A DNA stretch of 54,542 bases. Source: Acidobacteriota bacterium (lineage in GTDB: Bacteria; Acidobacteriota; Terriglobia; 20CM-2-55-15). The position numbers and the translations under genes were made by a program. The DNA lies in NCBI GenBank assembly GCA_003223875.1, contig QHWY01000243.1, positions 1-54,542 of the forward strand. Reading direction: 5' to 3'. Shown here in pieces: positions 47,873-54,542 of the stretch (the stretch's first letter is position 1; each line of letters starts with the position of its first letter). The notes below the pieces were generated by a model. It was not told the DNA's origin. It saw only the letters and a list, made by a program, of their open reading frames with translations, and searched no databases.

Positions 47873-49357
47873 ATGAAAAGGCGTGAGTTCTTTGGAAGTT
47901 CGCTTGGGATGGTTGCGGCCTCTCGATCCGCGCTGCCGCCGCAGGAAGGTGCGCGTCAGTTTCCCAATGTACCTGGGCTAACGAAGTACGTTTCCGACTT
48001 CATCGCCAATACGAAATATAAAGACATTCCGGAAGAAGTGCTGGCGTTAGGAAGGAAATCCATTCTCGACGGCTTCGGTCTGGCTCTTGCGGGCTCTGTC
48101 TCGCCGATGGGACCGCTGATTCGGCAGTATGTCGAAAAATTCGCGGCTCCTGGTTCGAAGGCCAGCATCATCGGAACCGGAATGAAAGTTCCCACGCGTT
48201 TCGCGGCTCTGGCAAACGGTGTTTTCATCCATGCCGACGATTACGACGATACACAGCTTTCGGTCGCGCCCGATCGTGTCTATGGCCTACTCACGCACCC
48301 GACAGTGCCGGTCCTTCCCCCGGTATTCGCGCTCGCCGAAATGAATCGCTATACAGGCGAAGAGCTCACCGTCGCCTACCATGTTGGTGTGGAAGTCGAA
48401 TGCAAGATTGCCGAAGCCATCTCACCGCGGCATTACGGCGCCGGGTTTCATTCCACGGGTACGCTTGGATCGTTCGGCGGAGCGGCGGCATGCGCTAAAT
48501 TGCTGAAGCTCGATCCTAAGCGCATCGCGAATGCGCTGGGGATTGCAGGCGCCCAGGCGGCTGGCCTGCGGAGTAACTTCGGATCGATGACCAAGCCATT
48601 TACGGCCGGCCATGCCGCCGAAAACGGTGTTGTCGCCGCCGATTTCGCTGCAATGGGTTGGACGGCATCGGAAGAAATTCTCGAGGCGAAGGAGGGCTGG
48701 TTCAGTGCTGCCGGCGGGGGATTTGATCCCGAGGCGATCATGAACCGTCTCGGTAAACCCTGGACGTTCGCGAATCCGGGCGTCTCGATCAAGCCTTTTC
48801 CCTCCGGTTCGCTCACGCATCCTGCAATGGGTGAGATGCTGCGCCTTGCTCGCGAAAACAACATTCAGGCGGCGAATGTCGAGAAAGTCGACATGGGCGG
48901 AAACAGCGGCATGATCGCGGCGCTGATTCATCATCGGCCGGAAAATTCATTGCAGGCCAAGTTCAGCATGGAATTTTGTATGGCCATTCTTTTGCTGGAC
49001 CGCAAGGCCGGTCTGACGGAATTCACCGACCCGGTGGTTCGCCGTCCCGACGTCCAGCAACTGTTGCGGCGTGTGAATTTCTATGTGGATCCGGATGCCG
49101 AGAAGGCCGGCCTCAACAAGATGACAAGCATCATCAAGATCCATTTGAAGGACGGAAAGACCATATCCGGCCGTGCGGACTTTGCAAAAGGACATCCCGC
49201 CAATCCGATGACCTACGAGGACGAAGCCGAGAAATTCCGGGGCTGCGCCGAATTTGCGAAGTGGCCGTCGACGAAGGTGGAATCGGTCATTCAGATCGTT
49301 CGGACGTTCGAGAAAGCCCCGGACGTCAGCAAGATTTCGGCAGCCTTGACGAGTTAA
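47873..49357 (+). CDS. MmgE/PrpD-family protein with a Tat signal
   Basis: A 494-residue MmgE/PrpD-fold protein (2-methylcitrate dehydratase / cis-aconitate decarboxylase superfamily). The N-terminus MKRREFFGSSLGMVAAS is a twin-arginine signal. ILDGFGLALAG, HADDYDDTQLSVAPDRVYG, GFHSTGTLGSFGGAAACAKLL and NFGSMTKPFTAGHAAENGV are family landmarks; the DD-containing segment is the active-site region. GGAGGA precedes the ATG. Family members are usually cytoplasmic, so export is unusual and implies a periplasmic substrate. The substrate is not predictable from sequence. Confidence 0.88.
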   Translation: MKRREFFGSSLGMVAASRSALPPQEGARQFPNVPGLTKYVSDFIANTKYKDIPEEVLALGRKSILDGFGLALAGSVSPMGPLIRQYVEKFAAPGSKASIIGTGMKVPTRFAALANGVFIHADDYDDTQLSVAPDRVYGLLTHPTVPVLPPVFALAEMNRYTGEELTVAYHVGVEVECKIAEAISPRHYGAGFHSTGTLGSFGGAAACAKLLKLDPKRIANALGIAGAQAAGLRSNFGSMTKPFTAGHAAENGVVAADFAAMGWTASEEILEAKEGWFSAAGGGFDPEAIMNRLGKPWTFANPGVSIKPFPSGSLTHPAMGEMLRLARENNIQAANVEKVDMGGNSGMIAALIHHRPENSLQAKFSMEFCMAILLLDRKAGLTEFTDPVVRRPDVQQLLRRVNFYVDPDAEKAGLNKMTSIIKIHLKDGKTISGRADFAKGHPANPMTYEDEAEKFRGCAEFAKWPSTKVESVIQIVRTFEKAPDVSKISAALTS

Positions 49358-49407
49358 TGGAGACCACGAGGGTTTGCACAAAAAATACATCGTGGGCGGC
49401 TCATAGG

Positions 49408-49490
49408 AGCTGTGAATGAATTGGAGTGCGGGCACTCCCCTCCTAAGTTACTTAGGAGGGGAGTTGCGTGTCATCAATTCATTCACAGCT
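49408..49490. repeat. Nested double palindrome at the left end of the 103-bp repeat
   Basis: Outer arms AGCTGTGAATGAATT (49408-49422) and AATTCATTCACAGCT (49476-49490) enclose a perfect 15-bp hairpin, ACTCCCCTCCTAAGT (49434-49448) and ACTTAGGAGGGGAGT (49450-49464). The inner CTCCCCTCCT word resembles the termini of the elements at 36596 and 52179. Confidence 0.8.
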
Positions 49491-49578
49491 GTAACGAAAG
49501 TGTCGCAGTAAGTCCTTTAGATCCGTTGCGAACTTTCATTGTTCACTTTGAGCCGCGGCTCATGAATGTCTTCATAGA
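49476..49578 (+). repeat. Long inverted repeat, copy A (103 bp)
   Basis: This 103-bp stretch is identical, base for base, to the reverse complement of 52062-52164. It starts AATTCATTCACAGCTGTAAC and ends GAATGTCTTCATAGA. It flanks, with copy B, about 2.5 kb holding three genes. No gene is visible in the rest of the 498-base gap 49358-49855, which also holds the repeats listed separately. Confidence 0.95.
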
Positions 49579-49628
49579 GCGCCCCTACAGTTGCGCACCC
49601 CAAGCTGTAGGGGCGGTCTATGACCGCC
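49579..49628. repeat. Palindromic repeat following copy A
   Basis: CGCCCCTACAG (49580-49590) pairs with CTGTAGGGGCG (49605-49615). This overlaps a second palindrome, GGCGGTC-TAT-GACCGCC (49612-49628). GTAGGGGCGGTCTATGAC (49607-49624) recurs with one change at 36413-36430 and in part at 52052-52068. Confidence 0.75.
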
Positions 49629-49855
49629 CAGGATTTTTTGTGCAAAGCCGACCCACGATGTCGATCGCGTTCGGTCGATATTCAAAATCGTCTCCTTTAC
49701 GGTGATGCTCCTCGCCGCCATGATCTCGGAAATCCACGCTCAGCGATTTGGCGGGTCCGAGATGCAGCAAGCTCTGAAGATGGGAATCAATTTTGTTTTC
49801 TATGCGATGACGCACTGATAAACTATACAGTTAAAACCCAAATCGGAGGAGTTCG

Positions 49856-50164
49856 ATGAACCGGAAAGTATTTTTTGTTGTGGTCGTGTTTGCCGCGATT
49901 CTGCTTCCCCTGGCACTAGTTGGTCAGGAGAAGAAAGACGCCGGATCCGTCAGCGTCACTGGATGCTTCAACAAGGGAGCGGATGCGGACCACTACGTCC
50001 TGAAGGACGAAAAGGGCAAGGATTACATCGTGACTGGCGATGCCGGAATGCTGGCGCGTCATGCGAATAACCATCGCGTCACCATCACTGGGAGTATGGC
50101 CAAAGAAAAGGACAAGGCCGTTCTGAAGGCTACAAATCTTCAGATGCTGGCGGTGTGCCAATAA
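49856..50164 (+). CDS. Small secreted protein of unknown function
   Basis: A 102-residue protein with a signal peptide (VFFVVVVFAAILLPLALVG). The mature part is a short beta-rich domain: SVTGCFNKGADADHYVLKDE and HRVTITGSMAKEKDKAVL, with a Cys in each half that could form a disulfide. Small secreted OB-like domains of this kind are common in Acidobacteria-type genomes, which is recollection only. A very good ribosome-binding site (GGAGGA, 6 bases before ATG) supports the start. It faces the pilin-like gene; the two stops are 4 bases apart. Confidence 0.8.
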   Translation: MNRKVFFVVVVFAAILLPLALVGQEKKDAGSVSVTGCFNKGADADHYVLKDEKGKDYIVTGDAGMLARHANNHRVTITGSMAKEKDKAVLKATNLQMLAVCQ

Positions 50165-50168
50165 CGGG

Positions 50169-50543
50169 TTAGTCCGTCGTCATTGTCATAGTCTCATCTA
50201 CGGTGATGCGTTTGGGTGCTTTCGCGTCGGGGCCCGAATAGACAGCGACGATTTTGAACGTCGTCTCGCTAGTTTGAGCCGAGTACGAATAGTTTGGGCG
50301 AGCCGGAATGGTGATGTCACCGGCCGTTCGGAGCTCGTCCAGCGAGGCGTACTTTCCATTCGAAGCAAAATATCGCCGTTCCGCGTTGGCAATCGCAAGC
50401 AAGTCATTGCGTACGGCGGTCACCGCGATCGTTGTTTCGGGATTGGAGCCGACCGAAGTCACCGATTGCGTCTGCTTCATGTAGAGGTATCCTCCGATTG
50501 CTACAACGATCACCAGAACGATGAATCCAAAAGCGCGTCCCAT
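50169..50543 (-). CDS. Pseudopilin-like secreted or anchored protein
   Basis: A 124-residue protein with one N-terminal hydrophobic helix (FGFIVLVIVVAIGGYLYM) and a small C-terminal domain. Segments DLLAIANAERRYFASNGKYASLDEL and ITIPARPNYSYSAQTSETTFKIVA closely resemble the globular part of type IV pilin-like proteins. The prepilin peptidase motif (GFTLIE) is missing, so it may be a membrane-anchored pilin relative instead of a processed subunit. It lies 12 bases downstream of the metallo-hydrolase gene, in the same direction. Confidence 0.7.
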   Translation of the reverse strand: MGRAFGFIVLVIVVAIGGYLYMKQTQSVTSVGSNPETTIAVTAVRNDLLAIANAERRYFASNGKYASLDELRTAGDITIPARPNYSYSAQTSETTFKIVAVYSGPDAKAPKRITVDETMTMTTD

Positions 50544-50555
50544 GTGTGAACCACT

Positions 50556-52019
50556 TCAATTCGACGACGACACCGGAAGCAAACCGATCGCCTTTTTCAA
50601 ATTGTCGTACGGCACCGCGCGTGTGCTGTGTGCAGGCGCGATCGTTTTTACGTTGAGATTGAGCAACGTGACGTTCCGGTAAAGATCGATCCCATATTCG
50701 GGCGTTCGCGCGGGGTCGACTGGGTTATCTCCGGGCGGCGGATTATAACCGTCGCCGTAATACAAGAGCCCTTCCTTCGGAAGATAGGCAATGAGAGTGG
50801 CGACGTTGTGCCCGCTGTTTTGCAGGTGGTACAGCTCCATTATCCTCGTGCCGTCTGTGATCACTTTCTTTTCCTGCACCGTTTCGAACACAGCCGGCTT
50901 CGGATTTTGCGACAGCGTGTCCGGAGCTATGGTGCGCGGCTGCGACCACACCTTCTCGAAGAACGGCTTGTTCGTTTCATGCGTAATGACGGTTATACCT
51001 TGAGCCACATAGGTGCGCAGCCCGCCCGCGTGATCATAATGGGCGTGCGTGTTGACCACGTACTTGATCGGCTTATTCGGAATTCTCTTTTGGATTTCCT
51101 CATTGACGGCGAGTGAGCGCGCTTCGCCGTTGGGGCCTTCAACGGCGACGACATAGTCCTTGAACTCAATAGCCCAACTGCTGACTCCGGCCGCGGTGAG
51201 GTACCACACACCTTCGGCAAGCTTCTGTACATTCACGGCGGGCTTCGCCGGCGGCGCTGGAGCCTGCGGGACGTTCTCCGGCACGTTTATGGCGATGGCC
51301 GCATTCGGCTTCACGTCGTTGATCTTTACGTCGAGAATTGGAAAATCGGCCTGGGTTTCCACGATGTGCGTTGGAAACTTCACGCCCTTAAAGTCCGCAT
51401 AGTCGGAATAGGTGATCTCATCAGCGAAGTCCCCGATGACTTCGTTTGAACCTAAAAAAGTAACTTTCTGGATGAGGTTCTGATCGTTGACTGTCGCTTT
51501 GATCTCGCGCTCGTCGAGCTTGAACGTGATGACATTGCCTTCGAGCTTTCCGCCGTTGACCATTGCCGCTTTGACCACGCCATGCGGAGTCGTCCACAAT
51601 TGACGCAAGCGATCAGCGACTGCATTGGGATTGGGATTCGGCTGGGCGCCGCCTTCAGTCCAGGCATACTTTCCGCTGACGACTTGAATGGCTCGCTGAT
51701 CGGCGCCGACGGGTTGTGCAGCGCCGCCCCGCGGCGGGAACTCCCCCTGCGAACGGACGGTGTTCATTCGCATGGCTGGCGTCTGGTAATTGATAGCGAC
51801 GTTATAGCTTCGCTGTATGAAACGCGGCCAGCGTTCGCCAGGAACGTATGCCTGCCCGAAGCCGAAAAGCTCTCCGCTGCCGGAATATTCGATCGAGTTG
51901 AGATTCGCGGCTCCCATCGCATCGGCTACCCCAGCGATAGCCGACTTCTGCTGCGTGCAGCCCGCGAGGGATATCGCAACGGCAATAGCCGCAATAGCGG
52001 CAATGATCGCTCTGAGCAT
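50556..52019 (-). CDS. Metallo-beta-lactamase-fold lipoprotein
   Basis: A 487-residue secreted hydrolase. A lipoprotein signal ends in LAGC (Cys21). An N-terminal region of about 230 residues resembles outer-membrane lipoprotein-sorting (LolA/LppX-like) folds, though this is a guess from its strand pattern. The C-terminal metallo-beta-lactamase domain has HAHYDHAGG (metal ligands) and SGHNVATLIAYLPKEGLLYYGDG with later His and Asp ligands. GGGAGG precedes the ATG. The substrate is unknown; quinoprotein-relay-like and lactonase families share this fold. Confidence 0.85.
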   Translation of the reverse strand: MLRAIIAAIAAIAVAISLAGCTQQKSAIAGVADAMGAANLNSIEYSGSGELFGFGQAYVPGERWPRFIQRSYNVAINYQTPAMRMNTVRSQGEFPPRGGAAQPVGADQRAIQVVSGKYAWTEGGAQPNPNPNAVADRLRQLWTTPHGVVKAAMVNGGKLEGNVITFKLDEREIKATVNDQNLIQKVTFLGSNEVIGDFADEITYSDYADFKGVKFPTHIVETQADFPILDVKINDVKPNAAIAINVPENVPQAPAPPAKPAVNVQKLAEGVWYLTAAGVSSWAIEFKDYVVAVEGPNGEARSLAVNEEIQKRIPNKPIKYVVNTHAHYDHAGGLRTYVAQGITVITHETNKPFFEKVWSQPRTIAPDTLSQNPKPAVFETVQEKKVITDGTRIMELYHLQNSGHNVATLIAYLPKEGLLYYGDGYNPPPGDNPVDPARTPEYGIDLYRNVTLLNLNVKTIAPAHSTRAVPYDNLKKAIGLLPVSSSN

Positions 52020-52061
52020 GTCGAGTCCTCCCTTCCAGCGAGTTTCAGCCTGTAGCGGCGG

Positions 52062-52164
52062 TCTATGAAGACATTCATGAGCCGCGGCTCAAAGTGAACA
52101 ATGAAAGTTCGCAACGGATCTAAAGGACTTACTGCGACACTTTCGTTACAGCTGTGAATGAATT
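52062..52164 (-). repeat. Long inverted repeat, copy B (103 bp)
   Basis: The exact reverse complement of 49476-49578. It lies just upstream of the metallo-hydrolase gene. GTAGCGGCGGTCTATGA (52052-52068) continues from it into the family shared with 49607 and 36413. The 507-base gap 52020-52526 contains this copy, the 200-bp palindrome and short palindromic pieces, but no gene. Confidence 0.95.
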
Positions 52165-52178
52165 ACAGTCGAGCCGCC

Positions 52179-52378
52179 ATTCCCCTCCTTGCGTCACCGC
52201 AAGGGGTGGCTGCGTCGTCAATAAGATATTGCGAAGCCACCGAAGCAGCCGCAGCCGGGGTGGTTTTCCTTTTGGTTTTCGATCGGAAAACCACCCCGGC
52301 CTCGCGATCAGCGGAAGCTTCGCGATATTTTGTTACTCGCTCGGCCACCCCTCCTTGCGGTGATGCAAGGAGGGGAAT
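52179..52378. repeat. 200-bp nested palindromic (MITE-like) element
   Basis: Imperfect terminal inverted repeats: ATTCCCCTCCTTGCGTCA from 52179, against TGATGCAAGGAGGGGAAT ending at 52378, with one mismatch. A middle level pairs ATATTGCGAAGC with GCTTCGCGATAT (one mismatch). The centre is a perfect 16-bp stem, GCCGGGGTGGTTTTCC (52254-52269) and GGAAAACCACCCCGGC (52285-52300). The layout matches 36596-36723. Confidence 0.85.
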
Positions 52379-52526
52379 ATGCTCGATTCCAATTTGTTCA
52401 CACCTTCTATGACCGCCGGCGATCTCTGAATTGCGGAACTGTCGGCGCTCCGCGAAGCGCAAGCGCGATAGCGCGCAGCCTCAAAAAAGATAGAGCGCCG
52501 CTACATTTACCAACGCCCCGCTGCGC

Positions 52527-53834
52527 TCAGCGTTGGTTTTTGCGTACAGTGGCGAAGAACGCGCGGATATCGTCAACCCACAGTTTCGGCTGTTCGAAGG
52601 CGGGGAAGTGCCCGCCACGGGGCATCGTCGTAAAGTGCACGACGTTGTATCGGGCGTCGGCCACCTTGCGCGCGTCTGCGCTGGTGGTATCGACCGGCAG
52701 ATCACGCCGGTCGTACTGCAAAGGAAACGAACCGCACCCCGTCGGCACACTCACGCGTCCTTCCGGCCTCGGAAACGGCGTAGGAGCCAAACCGCCAAGC
52801 ATGTGCCGGCTTTCGTAATAGATCCGTGCCGACGACGTGCCGCTGTTCGTCACCCAATAAATCATGATGTTCGTCAGCAGTTCATCTTTTGTGAAAACTT
52901 TCTCGAGGTCTCCCTCATGGTCGGCCCACCCGTACCATTTTTCGATGATCCAGGAGGCGAGACCGACAGGTGAATCGCTCAACGCCTGACCCAACGTCTG
53001 CGGCTTTGTTGTTTGAATTTCCTGATAACCCAGATTGTGTGCCGCGTTGACCGCACTGTTTGGGAGTGGCGAACGCTGCTGATTCCCAACGTTTGCGGCC
53101 GGCGCCGTAGGCGCGGCCCCGCAGCCGGCGATATGGAGTGCCACCACATGCGTCGGATCGTCCAACGCCATGCGGGTGGCAATTCCGTTCCCCCAGTCAC
53201 TGCCGTGCGGCGAATAACGCGTGTAGCCAAGCCGCGCCATCAGTTGGATCCACACTCGCGCGATGCGTTCCGGGTTAAAGCCTCTTTCGCGCGGCTTCCC
53301 TGAGAAGCCGAAACCCGGCATCGAGGGGATCACGACGTGAAAGCTGTCTTCTGCGCGTCCACCATAAGCAACTGGGTCCGTGAGTGGACCGATCACCTTT
53401 TCGTACTCGATGATCGAGCTCGGCCAGCCGTTTAGGAGCAATAGCGGCATCGCGTTCGGGTTCTTCGACTTCTGATGGATGAAGTGAATGTCAACCCCGT
53501 CGATATTCGTCTTGAACTGATCGAACGCGTTCAGGCGCTTCTCTTGGGCTCGCCAGTCGTACTTTTCACGCCAATATTCGACGAGGCTCTTCAGGTAAGC
53601 CAGGTTGGTGCCGTAGTCCCATCCTGCATCCGGAAACTCGTCCGCGAAACGGCTCTGGGCCAGCCGCCGTTTCAAATCGGTCAAGACGGCGTCCGGAACT
53701 TGAATTTTGAAAGGGACGATTGCCTGGCTCGAAGCAGTCGCAGATTCAGCGGCGCGCTGTGCGTATGCGATCCCGCCAGGCGCGAGAACCGCAATCATGC
53801 TTACAGCGACCGCAACAAATCGAATATAAGTCAT
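52527..53834 (-). CDS. Secreted epoxide-hydrolase family protein
   Basis: A 435-residue protein with a signal peptide (FVAVAVSMIAVLAPGGIAYAQ) and the N-terminal epoxide-hydrolase lid segment (FKIQVPDAVLTDLKRRLAQS) found in microsomal-type enzymes. The core has NGWPSSIIEYEKVIGPL, GFGFSGKP, the Asp nucleophile in HGSDWGNGIATRMA, and the His in PRGGHFPAFEQP. The usual oxyanion motif is HGWP; here it reads NGWP, which may alter activity. It lies 13 bases downstream of the receptor-type gene. The substrate is unknown. Confidence 0.87.
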   Translation of the reverse strand: MTYIRFVAVAVSMIAVLAPGGIAYAQRAAESATASSQAIVPFKIQVPDAVLTDLKRRLAQSRFADEFPDAGWDYGTNLAYLKSLVEYWREKYDWRAQEKRLNAFDQFKTNIDGVDIHFIHQKSKNPNAMPLLLLNGWPSSIIEYEKVIGPLTDPVAYGGRAEDSFHVVIPSMPGFGFSGKPRERGFNPERIARVWIQLMARLGYTRYSPHGSDWGNGIATRMALDDPTHVVALHIAGCGAAPTAPAANVGNQQRSPLPNSAVNAAHNLGYQEIQTTKPQTLGQALSDSPVGLASWIIEKWYGWADHEGDLEKVFTKDELLTNIMIYWVTNSGTSSARIYYESRHMLGGLAPTPFPRPEGRVSVPTGCGSFPLQYDRRDLPVDTTSADARKVADARYNVVHFTTMPRGGHFPAFEQPKLWVDDIRAFFATVRKNQR

Positions 53835-53847
53835 TTACGTCACACTC

Positions 53848-54542
53848 TCAGAACGTATACCGTAGCGCAAGCTGAATCTGCCGCGCGGAAGTACGGGTAT
53901 ACGAAATCTGGCCGAAGTTCGCATTCGGCGATCCGTCGGCGTTCACCAATAAAGCATTGTTGATGCCGCCACCCTGGACTGGTGCGCCGAAATTTGGATG
54001 ATTCGTCAGATTGAAAAATTCCGCCCGGAACTGGAGCTTGTGGTTCTCCGCCAAGGTGAAATTCTTAAACAAAGAGCCGTCAAACGTGAATAAGCCTGGA
54101 GAGATTACTGTATTTCTCCCCAGATTGCCGAACATGCCGACTGGCGCGAGCACAAACTGGCTTGCATCGACATAGCTGTCCGGGTTGTCTTTACGGATCG
54201 GGTTACTGTGACCACCCGGTATCAGGCTGGGACGAAGATTGTCACGATTTCCGATCGCATTCACCTGAGCGGAGCGGGCCTCTTCAATGGAGAATGGATA
54301 GCCCGAAGACATTGTAAGGATTCCGTTCAGTTGCCATCCCTTCGCCACAACGCCTCTCCAACCGTTCGCCGTCTTGAAAACAGGAAGCTCATACCCAAAG
54401 TTCGTTGTGAACGAATGGCGAACGTCGAAGGAAGCCAGGCCGCGCTTGAGCTTCATGTCCCACGTGTAATCGCCGCGCTGTCCCTGGACGAAGTTGTCGC
54501 CCGTGCTCGTTACGCCGGAACCGTCGTCCACAGTCTTGGATA
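53848..54542 (-). CDS. TonB-dependent-receptor-like (Oar-type) outer-membrane protein, C-terminal fragment
   Basis: The last 231 codons of a large outer-membrane protein that runs off the right edge. Features are SFDVRHSFTTNFGYELPVF, SSGYPFSIEE, the penultimate FRAEFFNLTNHPNFGAP, and a C-terminal beta-strand ending in LALRYTF, with the terminal Phe required for barrel assembly. These match the Oar-like receptors with a carboxypeptidase-regulatory-like N-terminal domain, which are abundant in Acidobacteria. The ligand is unknown. The frame stays open to the window edge, so the true start lies outside. Confidence 0.85.
   Translation of the reverse strand, partial: SKTVDDGSGVTSTGDNFVQGQRGDYTWDMKLKRGLASFDVRHSFTTNFGYELPVFKTANGWRGVVAKGWQLNGILTMSSGYPFSIEEARSAQVNAIGNRDNLRPSLIPGGHSNPIRKDNPDSYVDASQFVLAPVGMFGNLGRNTVISPGLFTFDGSLFKNFTLAENHKLQFRAEFFNLTNHPNFGAPVQGGGINNALLVNADGSPNANFGQISYTRTSARQIQLALRYTF

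Noticed and set aside
49358..52526. An insertion sequence with transposase
   Set aside because: Inverted repeats are present, but none of the enclosed genes resembles a transposase or integrase.

Overview
This window looks like a piece of a Gram-negative chromosome around its replication origin, most likely from an Acidobacteriota-type organism. The case rests on four things: a YidC with a periplasmic domain plus ADP-heptose genes (outer membrane); futalosine-pathway menaquinone genes (mqnA, mqnC); an Oar-like, TonB-receptor-type outer-membrane protein at the right edge; and many REP-like palindromes with Tat-exported enzymes. The phylum is an inference. No rRNA, tRNA, CRISPR array or transposase was recognised.

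Left part (1-13.8 kb): the origin region. A leftward, translationally coupled string rpmH-rnpA-yidD-yidC-mnmE-mnmG-rsmG faces dnaA-dnaN-gyrB-gyrA. DnaA-box-like sites lie on both sides of dnaA. recF is missing from its usual place between dnaN and gyrB.

Middle part (13.8-43.2 kb): mostly housekeeping genes packed very tightly. Here are a geranylgeranyl-reductase-like flavoprotein next to an unknown gene and mqnA-mqnC; a leftward run of ctpA-like, ABC-F, uvrA, gmhA, an unknown conserved gene and a CPBP protease; ruvX-mltG; rfbC; folK; an almost complete arginine pathway (argR, argFGH plus an MFS carrier, and argCB plus a short ArgA-type acetyltransferase); hldE2; mfd; a SurA-like chaperone; an RqcP-like S4 protein and a BlaI-type regulator. 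Two pairs of 14-bp ARG-box-like operators with identical geometry sit in front of argF and argC.

Right part (43.2-54.5 kb): accessory, secreted functions. A beta-propeller-like gene is split by an in-frame TGA. It is followed by lipoproteins, two epoxide-hydrolase-like proteins, a Tat-exported MmgE/PrpD protein, a metallo-beta-lactamase-fold lipoprotein and the receptor fragment. This part is rich in palindromic repeats, including a perfect 103-bp inverted repeat pair flanking about 2.5 kb. Related palindromes have also entered coding sequences upstream (ABC-F, MFS, membrane hydrolase) without breaking the frames.

The most interesting points are the S41 peptidase homologue that has lost both catalytic residues, the duplicated ArgR operator architecture, the in-frame mobile palindromes, the 103-bp inverted repeats, the split propeller gene, and the fact that all seven convergent gene junctions have essentially no intergenic space.
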